The notes under the pieces: model-generated | What the model was told of the DNA's origin: nothing | What the model saw: the letters and a program-made list of their open reading frames with translations, nothing else | The model's database searches: none | In this document: positions 1 through 8,526 of the stretch, piece after piece | Position numbering within the stretch: the stretch's first letter is position 1 | How the letters are laid out: each line of letters starts with the position of its first letter | Translations under genes and position numbers: made by a program | From: JAFMKE01 sp047621945 | Lineage (GTDB): Bacteria > Bacteroidota > Bacteroidia > Chitinophagales > UBA8649 | Length of the DNA stretch: 56,182 nt | Direction of reading: 5' to 3' | NCBI GenBank assembly: GCA_047621945.1 | Contig: JBLHMK010000003.1 | Coordinates: 1-56,182 of the forward strand

Positions 1-1467
1 GGAGAACATGGCGATGGAAGGGTGCGAGCAAGCTTTATCCCATTTATGTTGGGTGAAAAGAATTATCAGCTCCTACGGGATATTAAGGCAACTTGGGATC
101 CACAGGGTGTTTTTAACGCTGGGAAGATTACCGATGCTCCGAAGATCGATGAGAATTTACGATATGAAATTGATGCGCCGGAACCTGTGTTAAAGACGAT
201 CTTAAATTTTGATGAGGAAGGCGGATTTTTACGTTTGGCTGAGAAATGCAATGGGTCTGGAGATTGCAGAAAGACTCATTTAAGTGGGGGAACGATGTGC
301 CCAAGTTATATGGCCACAAAAGATGAAAAGGATACAACCAGGGCTCGTGCTAATGTGCTTAGAGAGTTTCTTACTCAGAATGATACAGAGCTTGAAAAGT
401 GGACATCTGAAGAAATAAAGGAGGCCTTAGATTTATGCTTAAGCTGCAAAGCCTGTAAAAGTGAATGTCCTAGTAATGTGGATATGGCAAGTTTAAAAGC
501 CGAGTTTCTCTATCAATATCAAGAAAGAAAAGGTACCTCAATGAGGACTAAAATATTCGGACATGTACAACAATTAAATGCTTTCGCATCTATATTTCCA
601 AGCTTATCGAATGCCATTAATTCAAGTGCTATTGGTAAAAAAGTATTAGGGATAGCTGAGGAAAGAACACCGCCTAAGTTGGCGAAAGAAACCTTGAAAA
701 AATGGTTTCTCAAACGAGCTAAAAAAGGTGAAGGCAAACTTAAGTCTGTATACTTTTTTGCCGATGAGTTTACGAACTACTATGATGTAGATGCGGGTCA
801 AGCCACTGTGTTATTGTTGGAAGAGTTAGGGTATGAGGTCAAGCTGGCACCCTTATCGGATAGTGGGAGAGCATTTATTTCTAAAGGGATGTTAAAGCAG
901 GCCAAGCAGTTAGCTAACAAGAATGTTCAAGCGTTAATTCCGCTTGTTTCTGAAGATACTCCAATAGTGGGTGTAGAGCCTAGTGCTATTCTTTCTTTCA
1001 GGGATGAATATATACGTTTAGTGGATAATAAGGAGTTTAAAAATTCTTGTATTGTCAAACATAGTTATACCATAGAGGAATTCCTTGCTAGTGAATTTGA
1101 GAAGGGCTTTATTGATCCAGCTTTGTTTACTACTTCGCACAAACAAGTGGTCTTACATGGTCATTGTCACCAGAAAGCCATTAGTGAAGTGAGTTGTTCA
1201 TCTACTATTCTTTCTATTCCTAGGAATTATCATGTGGAAACTTTAGCTACTGGTTGTTGCGGAATGGCTGGAAGCTTTGGCTATGAAAAAGAGCATTATC
1301 AAACTTCAATGGATGTTGGTGAATTGGTGTTGTTTCCTTCAGTAAGAAAGTGTGCACCGGAAACGGTTGTTTCGGCGCCCGGAACAAGCTGTCGTCATCA
1401 GATATTCGATGGAACAAAGAGGAAGGCCTTACACCCTGTCCAGGTACTCTATGAGGCCTTACTTTAA
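1..1467 (+). CDS. FAD-linked oxidase / 4Fe-4S protein, C-terminal part (YdiJ-like)
   Basis: Partial gene: the frame is open from base 1 and begins inside the GEHGDG motif that ends the FAD-binding oxidase domain of the glycolate/D-lactate/2-hydroxyglutarate dehydrogenase family, so the N-terminal half lies upstream of the window. The visible 488 residues continue into a ferredoxin-like module with two cysteine clusters (CNGSGDC and CLSCKACKSEC) and then a CCG-type domain with HGHCHQK and TGCCGMAGSFG, as in GlpC/HdrB proteins. This domain order matches the roughly 970-residue FAD oxidase/Fe-S fusions such as YdiJ. The likely role is oxidation of a 2-hydroxy acid with electrons passed through Fe-S clusters to the respiratory chain; the substrate cannot be read from the sequence. 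It converges on lptC with a 14-base gap. Confidence 0.9.
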   Translation, partial: GEHGDGRVRASFIPFMLGEKNYQLLRDIKATWDPQGVFNAGKITDAPKIDENLRYEIDAPEPVLKTILNFDEEGGFLRLAEKCNGSGDCRKTHLSGGTMCPSYMATKDEKDTTRARANVLREFLTQNDTELEKWTSEEIKEALDLCLSCKACKSECPSNVDMASLKAEFLYQYQERKGTSMRTKIFGHVQQLNAFASIFPSLSNAINSSAIGKKVLGIAEERTPPKLAKETLKKWFLKRAKKGEGKLKSVYFFADEFTNYYDVDAGQATVLLLEELGYEVKLAPLSDSGRAFISKGMLKQAKQLANKNVQALIPLVSEDTPIVGVEPSAILSFRDEYIRLVDNKEFKNSCIVKHSYTIEEFLASEFEKGFIDPALFTTSHKQVVLHGHCHQKAISEVSCSSTILSIPRNYHVETLATGCCGMAGSFGYEKEHYQTSMDVGELVLFPSVRKCAPETVVSAPGTSCRHQIFDGTKRKALHPVQVLYEALL

Positions 1468-1481
1468 GATCTTAGTAGCGA

Positions 1482-2069
1482 TTAGATTTCGCCATTCTTG
1501 ACTTTTACTGTGCCGCTAATATTATAGATAACATAGTTGGTGAAGTTTTCATCAGCTTCGAAACCTGTACCATAGATAATTTCATCATCAGTAAGTATTT
1601 TTACAAACCCTTCTGATCTTATTTTTTTATCTATTTTATTCCATGTAAGATTTTCAGTGTTAAGCTGTTCCCCTTTTTTATTTAGAATTACTACGTCTCC
1701 ATTAACTTCCAGATCATCGCTATTATCTGTCATTTTACCCTCATTCGCTGAAAGCTCACTGTCTAGTTCGCCCTCTTCGTTATAAACGTATAGTTTCATT
1801 CCATCGGGGAATGAGGTGTAAGGTAAGTCTGGTGGATCCGCATTATATCTAACCGCAGTTGGAGCAACTATTTTTATGGTAGGAAGAGCATCTTCTGTAA
1901 AAAGTATTTCAACTTCTTTACCTTGCTCTATGCTAACAAATTCTTCGCTTATCTTCTTGACTTCTTCTATATCATTACTGCATGCAGTAAGGAGGACGAG
2001 GCTGAAAATAACAATCCGTTTCCAAGTAATTGAAAACGGACTGTAGTTATGTGTTATATGGTCAAACAT
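1482..2069 (-). CDS. lptC: LPS export protein LptC, lipoprotein form
   Basis: 195 residues. A hydrophobic segment ends in a lipobox (LVLLTAC, Cys30), followed by a beta-rich LptC/OstA-like domain with SANEGKMTDNSDDLEVNGDV and a later SEGFVKI...GTGFEAD segment typical of LptC. LptC is the periplasmic bridge component that hands lipopolysaccharide from the LptBFG ABC transporter to LptA. In Bacteroidota it is often annotated as a lipoprotein, as seen here. It starts 2 bases after the stop of the upstream TPR gene and is last in a six-gene minus-strand run. The ATG at 2069 is the only start giving the full signal; the first 12 residues are unusually long for a signal peptide. Confidence 0.85.
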   Translation of the reverse strand: MFDHITHNYSPFSITWKRIVIFSLVLLTACSNDIEEVKKISEEFVSIEQGKEVEILFTEDALPTIKIVAPTAVRYNADPPDLPYTSFPDGMKLYVYNEEGELDSELSANEGKMTDNSDDLEVNGDVVILNKKGEQLNTENLTWNKIDKKIRSEGFVKILTDDEIIYGTGFEADENFTNYVIYNISGTVKVKNGEI

Positions 2070-2071
2070 GC

Positions 2072-3499
2072 TTAGTCAGCTGTTCTTACCGTTGTAGTAG
2101 CTCCTATCCAACATCCAATACTATATGATGATCCCACACTAATATCTGGTCTCAGGAAAATATCAGATTTTGATGGCATATATTGATAGTATTTGTTAAT
2201 CAAGTTTTGAGCTTTAGTAGAAACTGAAGGATCAATGTTTTTCGCTTTTGACCACATGTCTATTGCTGCCCAAACTACTACTTGACTATCCCATCCTGCA
2301 CCACTTCCGCACTTTGAGCCACTAGATGCATACAATCTACCTATCAAGATATAAGGATCTCCCCATCCTGGACGCATTGCTGCTGCTTTGTTTGCATACG
2401 AACGAGCAGAACTAAAGTCGCCCTTAGCTTGATAAAATTGAGCAATTGTTAACAAATTATCTGCTTTTGCATTGTCATCAGTTTCTGATTCATTAGCTTC
2501 TTGCATGTATTGAATAGCAGTTGAATAGCTACCATTTCCACTTGCACGTTTAGCTAGGAATGTTGCCAAAGCTGAACTCGGTTGTTGCTGATATACTTTT
2601 TCAGCAACTTCAAAGAAGATTGGGTTATCGTACAATTTTGCTGCTTTCAGCATTTTATACACTTTAACTTGAGTTCCTAAATCAGTTGGATTAGAGGCAT
2701 ATTTTTTCTCAGCCATTGCTCCAATTGTTTCAGGATCTAGGTAACCATACTTTTCCATGTACTCAAAACACTTATCAGCAGTTCCTTTATATTTCCCAAC
2801 ACTATTTCCCTCTGACATATTGTGATCAGCAATTTCATTTATTTGGTCAAAGATGTCAAATACAGCTTCTTCATCAATTGCTTTAGCAGTTTTGTTAGCT
2901 TTGATTGCCATAATCATCCAAGGTGCAAGGAAGGCAGGACTAATATTTAATTTAGAAGTTCCTTCTTCTGAGTCAAACAATTCAACTGTTTTATTGAACA
3001 AGTTAAATACATAGGCTTCATTTCCTTTATTTTTATTGCTATACCAAGCGAAAGATTTTCTCATGGTTAAGTCAGCAGTTTCACCAAAGCACTTTAGTCT
3101 GATGTCATATATCGCAAGCATAGAATCGATGTAGGCGTTCTTAACACTCTCATCAGTAGCTGCTTCAGAGTAGGCTTTAAAAATATCATACCCATCAAGA
3201 TGTGGCGTTTCTCTGGCACTTGGAGCGTTTACATAAATGTATTTCCATCCTTTATAAGCATCTTTGTAATACCTTACTTTAGTAGCTAAGTCTTCTTGGC
3301 TATCTCCTTGTTTTTTGAATTCACGATAAAGTGAATAGTTTTGAATCGCTTTCAAACTATCTGGCCCCCAATGAGGAGAACCACAATTTATGGTTGTAGC
3401 ATCGGCAATTGCTTGCACTCTAGCTGGATCATCTTGAGCGAAAGCTTGAAGGCTTGTAAGAGTAAGTATACTCAGTACTAGGTGTTTTATCGTTTTCAT
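2072..3499 (-). CDS. Secreted TPR-repeat protein
   Basis: About 475 residues from the ATG at 3499, which begins a clean signal peptide (MKTIKHLVLSILTLTSLQAFA, cut before QDDP); an upstream in-frame ATG would add 15 charged residues before the signal and is less likely. The body is alpha-helical with TPR-like units, clearest at about residues 330-400 (ALATFLAKRASGNGSYSTAI, then FYQAKGDFSSARSYANKAAA). The C-terminus has cysteine-containing loops (SKCGSGAG, IGCWIG). It sits between a FadL-like barrel gene and lptC, an arrangement I recall from Flavobacteriia, so an envelope assembly role is plausible but unproven. Confidence 0.75.
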   Translation of the reverse strand: MKTIKHLVLSILTLTSLQAFAQDDPARVQAIADATTINCGSPHWGPDSLKAIQNYSLYREFKKQGDSQEDLATKVRYYKDAYKGWKYIYVNAPSARETPHLDGYDIFKAYSEAATDESVKNAYIDSMLAIYDIRLKCFGETADLTMRKSFAWYSNKNKGNEAYVFNLFNKTVELFDSEEGTSKLNISPAFLAPWMIMAIKANKTAKAIDEEAVFDIFDQINEIADHNMSEGNSVGKYKGTADKCFEYMEKYGYLDPETIGAMAEKKYASNPTDLGTQVKVYKMLKAAKLYDNPIFFEVAEKVYQQQPSSALATFLAKRASGNGSYSTAIQYMQEANESETDDNAKADNLLTIAQFYQAKGDFSSARSYANKAAAMRPGWGDPYILIGRLYASSGSKCGSGAGWDSQVVVWAAIDMWSKAKNIDPSVSTKAQNLINKYYQYMPSKSDIFLRPDISVGSSYSIGCWIGATTTVRTAD

Positions 3500-3509
3500 C
3501 TTTCTAATT

Positions 3510-4823
3510 TTAATCAAATTTTCTTTTAATAAACCATCGATCACTTAAAGAGTAGGCTAATGTTACTTTGTAATAGTTTTCTTTTACTGCTACATCGCTA
3601 ACTATTCCTCTTCTTCCTATTTCTACTGTAAGGTTTAACTTACTATATGATTGATAGTTGCCCGAAGTCTTTCCGAACGGTAAACCAAGTCCAAATGTCG
3701 TGCCAAACTCAGGAACACCAATGTTATTAGATACTACGCGAGACTTCCCAAAGTGTGCACCCACTCGATAACTCACATTGCTACCGTATTTTTTGCTCTT
3801 ATAGTTGGGCTTAATCTCTCCGCCAACTTTCACATGCCATTCATTATCGAGACTAAGATTATTTAAAGGGCTTGAGAATTTTTTCCAATTTTCGAAATGG
3901 AAATCTACGCCAGTTGTCCATCTATTTTCATTTCCAAAAGTAACTCCAGCACCAAAATAAGCGGGAAGAATGGTTTGTTCTTTCAAATCATAAACGCCAC
4001 CACTTGCAGAATCTATGGCTACTTCCTCATTAGTGAATACACTTGTGAAGCTTGAGTTTGAATATTTAGAAGAGAAACTTCTTATTTTATATGATGGAGA
4101 ACCATAAGCTCCAACCGTCATATAGATGCTTTCACGGTCTTTATTCTCATTTTCAAGTTTGTTAATTTTGACTTGATATTGGATACCGAAATCAAAACTA
4201 AGGTCTTTTAAACTGACTGTACTATGTTTGCTTGTGTTGATGTTACCAATTGAATCTGCAAACAAAATGTTTTCTGATTCATCTAATTCCCCAAATAGGA
4301 AATTGGTATTCATACCTAGACTAAGGTTTTTAATTTGTACGCCATTACCCCAAAAAAGTTTATAGGTTGATCCGCTTCCTTTTTGCTGATAATTATAGCT
4401 AATCCCATCTTCCACTATATCAGAATTGTAGGTGTAATTTTTGAAAGAATATGGAAGAAGACCAACAGCCATGCTCCATTTTCTTTGCATGATTGGAAAT
4501 GCAAGAGCTACATGGTTTATTCCACCGTTAGCTCCATCGGTTAATCGAGCACTATCAGAAACAACGTTCCCATTCAAGTGAAGACCAATGTCGAAAGTGG
4601 TAAATGTAAGCGCAGAGTAAGAAGCCGGATTGAGATAATTAATATCTCGAGAACTGCGAAATCCAGCTGCGATTCCTCCCATTCCTTTATTTGTAGCAAA
4701 TGTTGGGCTGTGCATATTACCCAAACCAAATTGGCTTTGAGGAGAAAATGTCTGTGCCTGTAAACTTACGGCTATCAAAGACAGTGTAAGGAGGCTAAAA
4801 ATAGATGAAAACTTAATCTGCAT
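3510..4823 (-). CDS. Outer-membrane beta-barrel protein, FadL/OMPP1-like
   Basis: 437 residues with a signal peptide (MQIKFSSIFSLLTLSLIAVSLQAQ). The mature protein starts with a plug-like segment, FGLGNMHSPTFATNKGMGGIAAGF...INYLNPASYSAL, the NPAS signature of FadL/TodX-type barrels. Alternating amphipathic strands follow up to an aromatic C-terminus (SLSDRWFIKRKFD). It probably sits in the outer membrane as a hydrophobic-substrate channel or structural barrel. Its start overlaps the end of coaX by 11 bases, so the two are translated from one message. The last strand lacks a canonical terminal Phe, ending in Asp after FKRKF-like residues. Confidence 0.75.
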   Translation of the reverse strand: MQIKFSSIFSLLTLSLIAVSLQAQTFSPQSQFGLGNMHSPTFATNKGMGGIAAGFRSSRDINYLNPASYSALTFTTFDIGLHLNGNVVSDSARLTDGANGGINHVALAFPIMQRKWSMAVGLLPYSFKNYTYNSDIVEDGISYNYQQKGSGSTYKLFWGNGVQIKNLSLGMNTNFLFGELDESENILFADSIGNINTSKHSTVSLKDLSFDFGIQYQVKINKLENENKDRESIYMTVGAYGSPSYKIRSFSSKYSNSSFTSVFTNEEVAIDSASGGVYDLKEQTILPAYFGAGVTFGNENRWTTGVDFHFENWKKFSSPLNNLSLDNEWHVKVGGEIKPNYKSKKYGSNVSYRVGAHFGKSRVVSNNIGVPEFGTTFGLGLPFGKTSGNYQSYSKLNLTVEIGRRGIVSDVAVKENYYKVTLAYSLSDRWFIKRKFD

Positions 4824-5526
4824 TGTATAATAAGATTCGGTTCAAGCCAATGGCTTGTAAATTTTGTTGCGCAAATATCTCATTTTTCAGGTGGAATTCA
4901 AACAAATAAGCATCTCCACCAGTTATTATTACTGTTAAATCATGATAAATAGCCTTGAAGCGCTCTATAGTCGCACTGATTTCGTTCAAGGCTCCGTTAA
5001 AAACCCCGCTTTGCATACTTTCTAATGTTGTCTTTCCCACAAGAGGAATATGAGTTGGTTTCTGCTGTTCAATTAACGGAAGATTTGCTGTTTGATTGTG
5101 CAAGGCCTTTCTTCTCATATCAAGACCAAGAGTAATTATTCCACCCTGAAAAACGCCTTCTTTGTCGATTAAATCGATAGTTATACAGGTTCCTGCACTT
5201 AGAATCAATGAGCTTCTGTTTGGATATAAGTAGTTGGCTCCTACGGCTAATGCTATTCTATCCGTACCTAGAGTTCCTGGTGTATGGTAATTTAAGTTAA
5301 TAGGGATTGGAGTATCTTTTGTAAGAATTAAAAACTGTTCTTCCTTTATGAAATCGGGAATGCTAGAAGAGCTTGAATAGATGCCTTGTTTAAACTCACT
5401 TGATTGTAAAACAAGTTGGATGTTTTGTTCTTCATCATTGAAAAAAGCGTACGACTGCACAATCTTTTCTTCTTCTATAAAGTAGATTTTAGTTTTTGTA
5501 TTGCCTTGGTCAATTAAACAATTCAT
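4813..5526 (-). CDS. coaX: Type III pantothenate kinase
   Basis: 237 residues. CoaX phosphorylates pantothenate with ATP in the first committed step of coenzyme A synthesis, in the cytoplasm. The ASKHA-fold signatures are present: an N-terminal DQGNTKTK phosphate loop (Asp6), GTLGTDR at about residue 90 including the catalytic-type Asp, LSAGTCITIDLID at about 118-130, then GGIITLGLDMRRKAL. The length fits the family (240-260). It starts 13 bases after the CapA-like gene stop and overlaps the next gene, so it lies inside an operon with envelope genes, a linkage I recall from other Bacteroidota. Confidence 0.93.
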   Translation of the reverse strand: MNCLIDQGNTKTKIYFIEEEKIVQSYAFFNDEEQNIQLVLQSSEFKQGIYSSSSSIPDFIKEEQFLILTKDTPIPINLNYHTPGTLGTDRIALAVGANYLYPNRSSLILSAGTCITIDLIDKEGVFQGGIITLGLDMRRKALHNQTANLPLIEQQKPTHIPLVGKTTLESMQSGVFNGALNEISATIERFKAIYHDLTVIITGGDAYLFEFHLKNEIFAQQNLQAIGLNRILLYNAD

Positions 5527-5539
5527 TCCTTGTATATAA

Positions 5540-7081
5540 TTAGTTAGCTTTTTTTATACCGTTTTCAAAAGGAACCACGTACGCATATTTATGCCCATTT
5601 CTTTTAACATCTAAACAAAAGTCATTGGCTTGTTTAAGATTTTTAAAATTGCCAATTACATAGTGGAAATAATCATCGTCAAAATAGGTTTCATAATCTT
5701 TTAAGTGGTCGTAATAATTGACGTCTATTGGTATTTCTCTTCTCAAGCTTAGGAATTGAACTTTATAGGTAATCCCCTCGTAGAAAATAGGGGTGCTTGA
5801 AGTTGTTTCATTCCTTTCCTCTTCTTCTAGAAAGCCACCAAGTGCTAACAGTAAATGGTTGTTAACTTCTAGAGTGAATTCTTTGCTTTCGTTCAATGGT
5901 CTGCGAGTTACGGTGAGCACTTCTGCAACGTCATCTATTATGGCATCACTTAACTCGTATTCTACTTCTTTTAATTCTCCGCTAAACTTATGTCTTACTT
6001 GTTCCGAAGCACCACTCATCCATTGCCTTTCGGAAACTGAAATAGGTACGGAAAGATTGTTTTTTTCTACTTGAGACACGGGCATAATAGCGTATTTAGC
6101 CAGACCTCCATTATCGTACATCCCGCTGAAAGTTGGTATGTATCCTACATCTTTTGTAAATGCAACGCCTGAACTTTTATTTTTTTCTACAATAACCTCC
6201 AGTATACAAGCGCTGTTGTTTATTGGAGAAGCTTTGGTGCTTACAAAATCACCTAAGGAATAAGCGATAATTCTATTTGTTAGATACCCATTAATCACGT
6301 GGTCGCTCACATTTACATCTTGAACCACACGTGGGTTGGAGCCAACTACAATATTAGCGCCTTCTTGGATGCACAAATCTGCTAATTTTACTTGTGTTTT
6401 ATTTGGAGAAGATTCGTATTCTTCCCCCCAATTCATATAGACTATGGTAAAATCGGCACCCCGGTTTTTAGCTAGTAATAAATCTCTTTTAATAATTTCC
6501 TCTTTAGCTCCATTAACTAGAGGAGATAGCTCGGGGTAGTAAGGCAGCCCTTCTATATAGTTAAGGAAGGCTATCTTAATTCCGTATTTTTCTATAATCG
6601 TGGGATTTCTCTCATATCGATCTTCTTCGTGTTCAAAAGAGCCTATTTGAGTTATATTAATATCATTTAAAAATTCTTTGTTCGCCTTCCAATCATCTAA
6701 TTCCTGATGAACTGCGCTTCTATTAGCATTCATCAAAAGGTTAAATCCTGCATATTTTAATGCTATTCCATACTCATCTGGAATAGACTTGAGCCCAGAT
6801 TCCAAATAGTCGTCTGACTGAGCAAAGGAGTTATCCAAATTACCTACAACAATGTCGCCCAAATTTAGCAGAGGGCGGATATAATGAAAAATGTATTGAA
6901 AATCATACTGATCCTTACTTGGAATGTATGAAGCATCAAGAATTTGCTGATTGATTGTTAAATCTCCGACAAGGAGGATTTTCAAAAAATCACTAGTATC
7001 ATTATTTACATATTGTTGTTGTGCTTGTATGTAAAAGCAACTAATTATTGATAAGGCTATTAGCCAATTCTTTAATCTCAT
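5540..7081 (-). CDS. CapA-like (PGA_cap) protein with degenerate metal site and C-terminal SPOR domain
   Basis: 513 residues with a signal peptide (MRLKNWLIALSIISCFYIQAQ). Residues 33-290 follow the PGA_cap/CapA metallophosphatase fold: LLVGDLTINQQIL (Asp40), GDIVVGNLDNSFA (81-87), IVYMNWGEEY (213-222), GANIVVGSNPRVVQ (241-254). Family members usually carry ANNH, HWG and GxHPH, whose His/Asn ligate the metals. Here these read NANRS (118-122), NWG (217-219) and SNPR (248-251), so every expected His is gone while the scaffold is kept. The last 75 residues (KVQFLSL...YVIGNFKNLKQANDF) look like a SPOR peptidoglycan-binding domain. I infer a secreted, non-catalytic cell-wall-associated protein. 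Its start lies within the 3' end of the upstream SDR gene (41-base overlap). Confidence 0.75.
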   Translation of the reverse strand: MRLKNWLIALSIISCFYIQAQQQYVNNDTSDFLKILLVGDLTINQQILDASYIPSKDQYDFQYIFHYIRPLLNLGDIVVGNLDNSFAQSDDYLESGLKSIPDEYGIALKYAGFNLLMNANRSAVHQELDDWKANKEFLNDINITQIGSFEHEEDRYERNPTIIEKYGIKIAFLNYIEGLPYYPELSPLVNGAKEEIIKRDLLLAKNRGADFTIVYMNWGEEYESSPNKTQVKLADLCIQEGANIVVGSNPRVVQDVNVSDHVINGYLTNRIIAYSLGDFVSTKASPINNSACILEVIVEKNKSSGVAFTKDVGYIPTFSGMYDNGGLAKYAIMPVSQVEKNNLSVPISVSERQWMSGASEQVRHKFSGELKEVEYELSDAIIDDVAEVLTVTRRPLNESKEFTLEVNNHLLLALGGFLEEEERNETTSSTPIFYEGITYKVQFLSLRREIPIDVNYYDHLKDYETYFDDDYFHYVIGNFKNLKQANDFCLDVKRNGHKYAYVVPFENGIKKAN

Positions 7082-7715
7082 CCGACTCTATGGTTTGATA
7101 TTTTATATGTTTGTTTTTTGCAACGGCTAGCATTCCTTTAGCTACATCATTCGCTTGAATACTGCGATATTTCTTTAATTTCCCTTGAAGTAAAAACTCT
7201 AAAGGCGGCATAAAGGTCATCGCTAATTTTTCCCCAAATCTCTTTTCTTTTCGATTCCCTAAAAGAAGTGAAGGTTGGTAAATGTTTAAGGATTGAAAAT
7301 GTAATGCTTGCAATTCTTTTTCTAATTCTCCTTTTACCTGGTTATAGAAGATAGTTGATTGCGCATCTGCTCCTAAAGCTGTAACAACATGATAGGATTT
7401 GCAATCATTGACTTTAAGGGCTTTGGCAAGTTGTAGAGGGAAATGGAAGTCTACCTTTTTAAAGGCTTTTTGAGAACCGGCTTTTTTAATGGTGGTGCCC
7501 AAACAACAAAATGCTTGGTCTACGTTTGGAATGTTGGAATAGCTTTCTTCATTGTTAAAATCAAAAATGCGCTCCTTTAGCTTTGGATGCTCTTTCCCAC
7601 TTGATTTTCTTACCAGACTATAAACCGAATCAAAGCTATTTTCATCTAGTAAGAGGTCTAATAAATGTCCTCCAACTAAGCCACTTGCTCCTGCTATTAA
7701 AACGGTCTTCTTCAT
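7041..7715 (-). CDS. NAD(P)-binding SDR-like oxidoreductase
   Basis: 224 residues from the ATG at 7715; the longer reading adds residues encoded across the divergent promoter. The N-terminal Rossmann motif GASGLVGGHLLDLL is clear, followed by CCLGTTIKKAGSQKAFKKVD, HVVTALGADAQS and YNQVKGELEKEL, which includes the YxxxK catalytic-type pair. This pattern fits the atypical short-chain dehydrogenase group that includes HTATIP2-like NAD(P)H-binding proteins. Substrate unknown, cytoplasmic. It heads the minus-strand operon toward lptC, and its 3' end overlaps the CapA-like gene by 41 bases, implying translational coupling. Confidence 0.82.
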   Translation of the reverse strand: MKKTVLIAGASGLVGGHLLDLLLDENSFDSVYSLVRKSSGKEHPKLKERIFDFNNEESYSNIPNVDQAFCCLGTTIKKAGSQKAFKKVDFHFPLQLAKALKVNDCKSYHVVTALGADAQSTIFYNQVKGELEKELQALHFQSLNIYQPSLLLGNRKEKRFGEKLAMTFMPPLEFLLQGKLKKYRSIQANDVAKGMLAVAKNKHIKYQTIESDEIKELANSLINN

Positions 7716-7751
7716 ATTGAGATTACTTCTCTTGATGTAAAGATAATCACA

Positions 7752-7759
7752 TAACTTTG
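7752..7759 (+). promoter_or_regulatory. Bacteroidota -7 element for the TSUP gene
   Basis: TAACTTTG is an exact match to the Bacteroidota housekeeping -7 consensus TAnnTTTG. A CTTG at 7731-7734, 17 bases upstream, resembles the -33 TTTG. The element ends 4 bases before the ATG at 7764, so the expected transcript start falls on or next to the start codon. Confidence 0.6.
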
Positions 7760-7763
7760 TTCT

Positions 7764-8525
7764 ATGGATTTTTGGCATATAATACTTGTTCTTGTAGTTG
7801 GATTCGTGGCGGGTATTATTAATGTTATGGCTGGAGGTGGTTCATTGTTAACCATGCCTTTGTTGATTTTTTTAGGGCTTGATTCTACCATGGCAAATGG
7901 CACTAATCGGATAGCCATTCTATTTCAAAACGCTACGGCTATTGGAGGATATCAAAGTAAAGGGCAGAGCCCAGGAAGCTTTGGTATTTATTTAGGAATA
8001 GCTGCGCTTTTCGGAGCTATAATCGGTTCGAAAATTGCACTTGAAATACCCGATGGTATATTTAATAAAATTCTAGCAATTGTGATGGTATTGGTAGTCT
8101 TAATGACTTTGGTTAATCCTTCGCTTAAACTTAAAGATGGTGAACAGCTCATCCTCCGATTAGGTAAAAAACACAAGATCATGGCTATTATTGCGTTGTT
8201 CTTAACAGGTATATATGGTGGTTTTATTCAAGCAGGAACCGGGTTGTTTATTATGGCTGCATTGAGCTTCATAAATAGATACACCTTACTTCAGGCTAAT
8301 GTAGCAAAAGCTACGATTATGTTTATCTATACCTTATCTGCTATAGCGATATTTGCTTATGATGGACAAATTAATCTATTGTACGGATTAGCCTTAGCCG
8401 TGAGTATGTCTATTGGTGCATGGTGGGCCAGCAGATGGTCTACAGGTTCTGGCCAGAAGTATATTAAATGGTTTATGGTTATTGCCGTCACGATTATGGC
8501 AATAAGTCTTTGGCTAAAACCTTAA
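7764..8525 (+). CDS. TSUP-family permease (TauE/SafE type)
   Basis: 253 residues, almost entirely hydrophobic with about 7-8 membrane segments. The family's opening signature is present (FVAGIINVMAGGGSLLTMPLL, residues 15-35) and repeats in the second half as GIYGGFIQAGTGLFIM at about 150. TSUP proteins export or import small sulfur- or carbon-containing anions across the inner membrane; the substrate here is unknown. It is transcribed alone from a promoter in the 48-base divergent gap with the SDR gene and ends 1 base before a convergent lipoprotein gene. Confidence 0.88.
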   Translation: MDFWHIILVLVVGFVAGIINVMAGGGSLLTMPLLIFLGLDSTMANGTNRIAILFQNATAIGGYQSKGQSPGSFGIYLGIAALFGAIIGSKIALEIPDGIFNKILAIVMVLVVLMTLVNPSLKLKDGEQLILRLGKKHKIMAIIALFLTGIYGGFIQAGTGLFIMAALSFINRYTLLQANVAKATIMFIYTLSAIAIFAYDGQINLLYGLALAVSMSIGAWWASRWSTGSGQKYIKWFMVIAVTIMAISLWLKP

Positions 8526-8526
8526 G

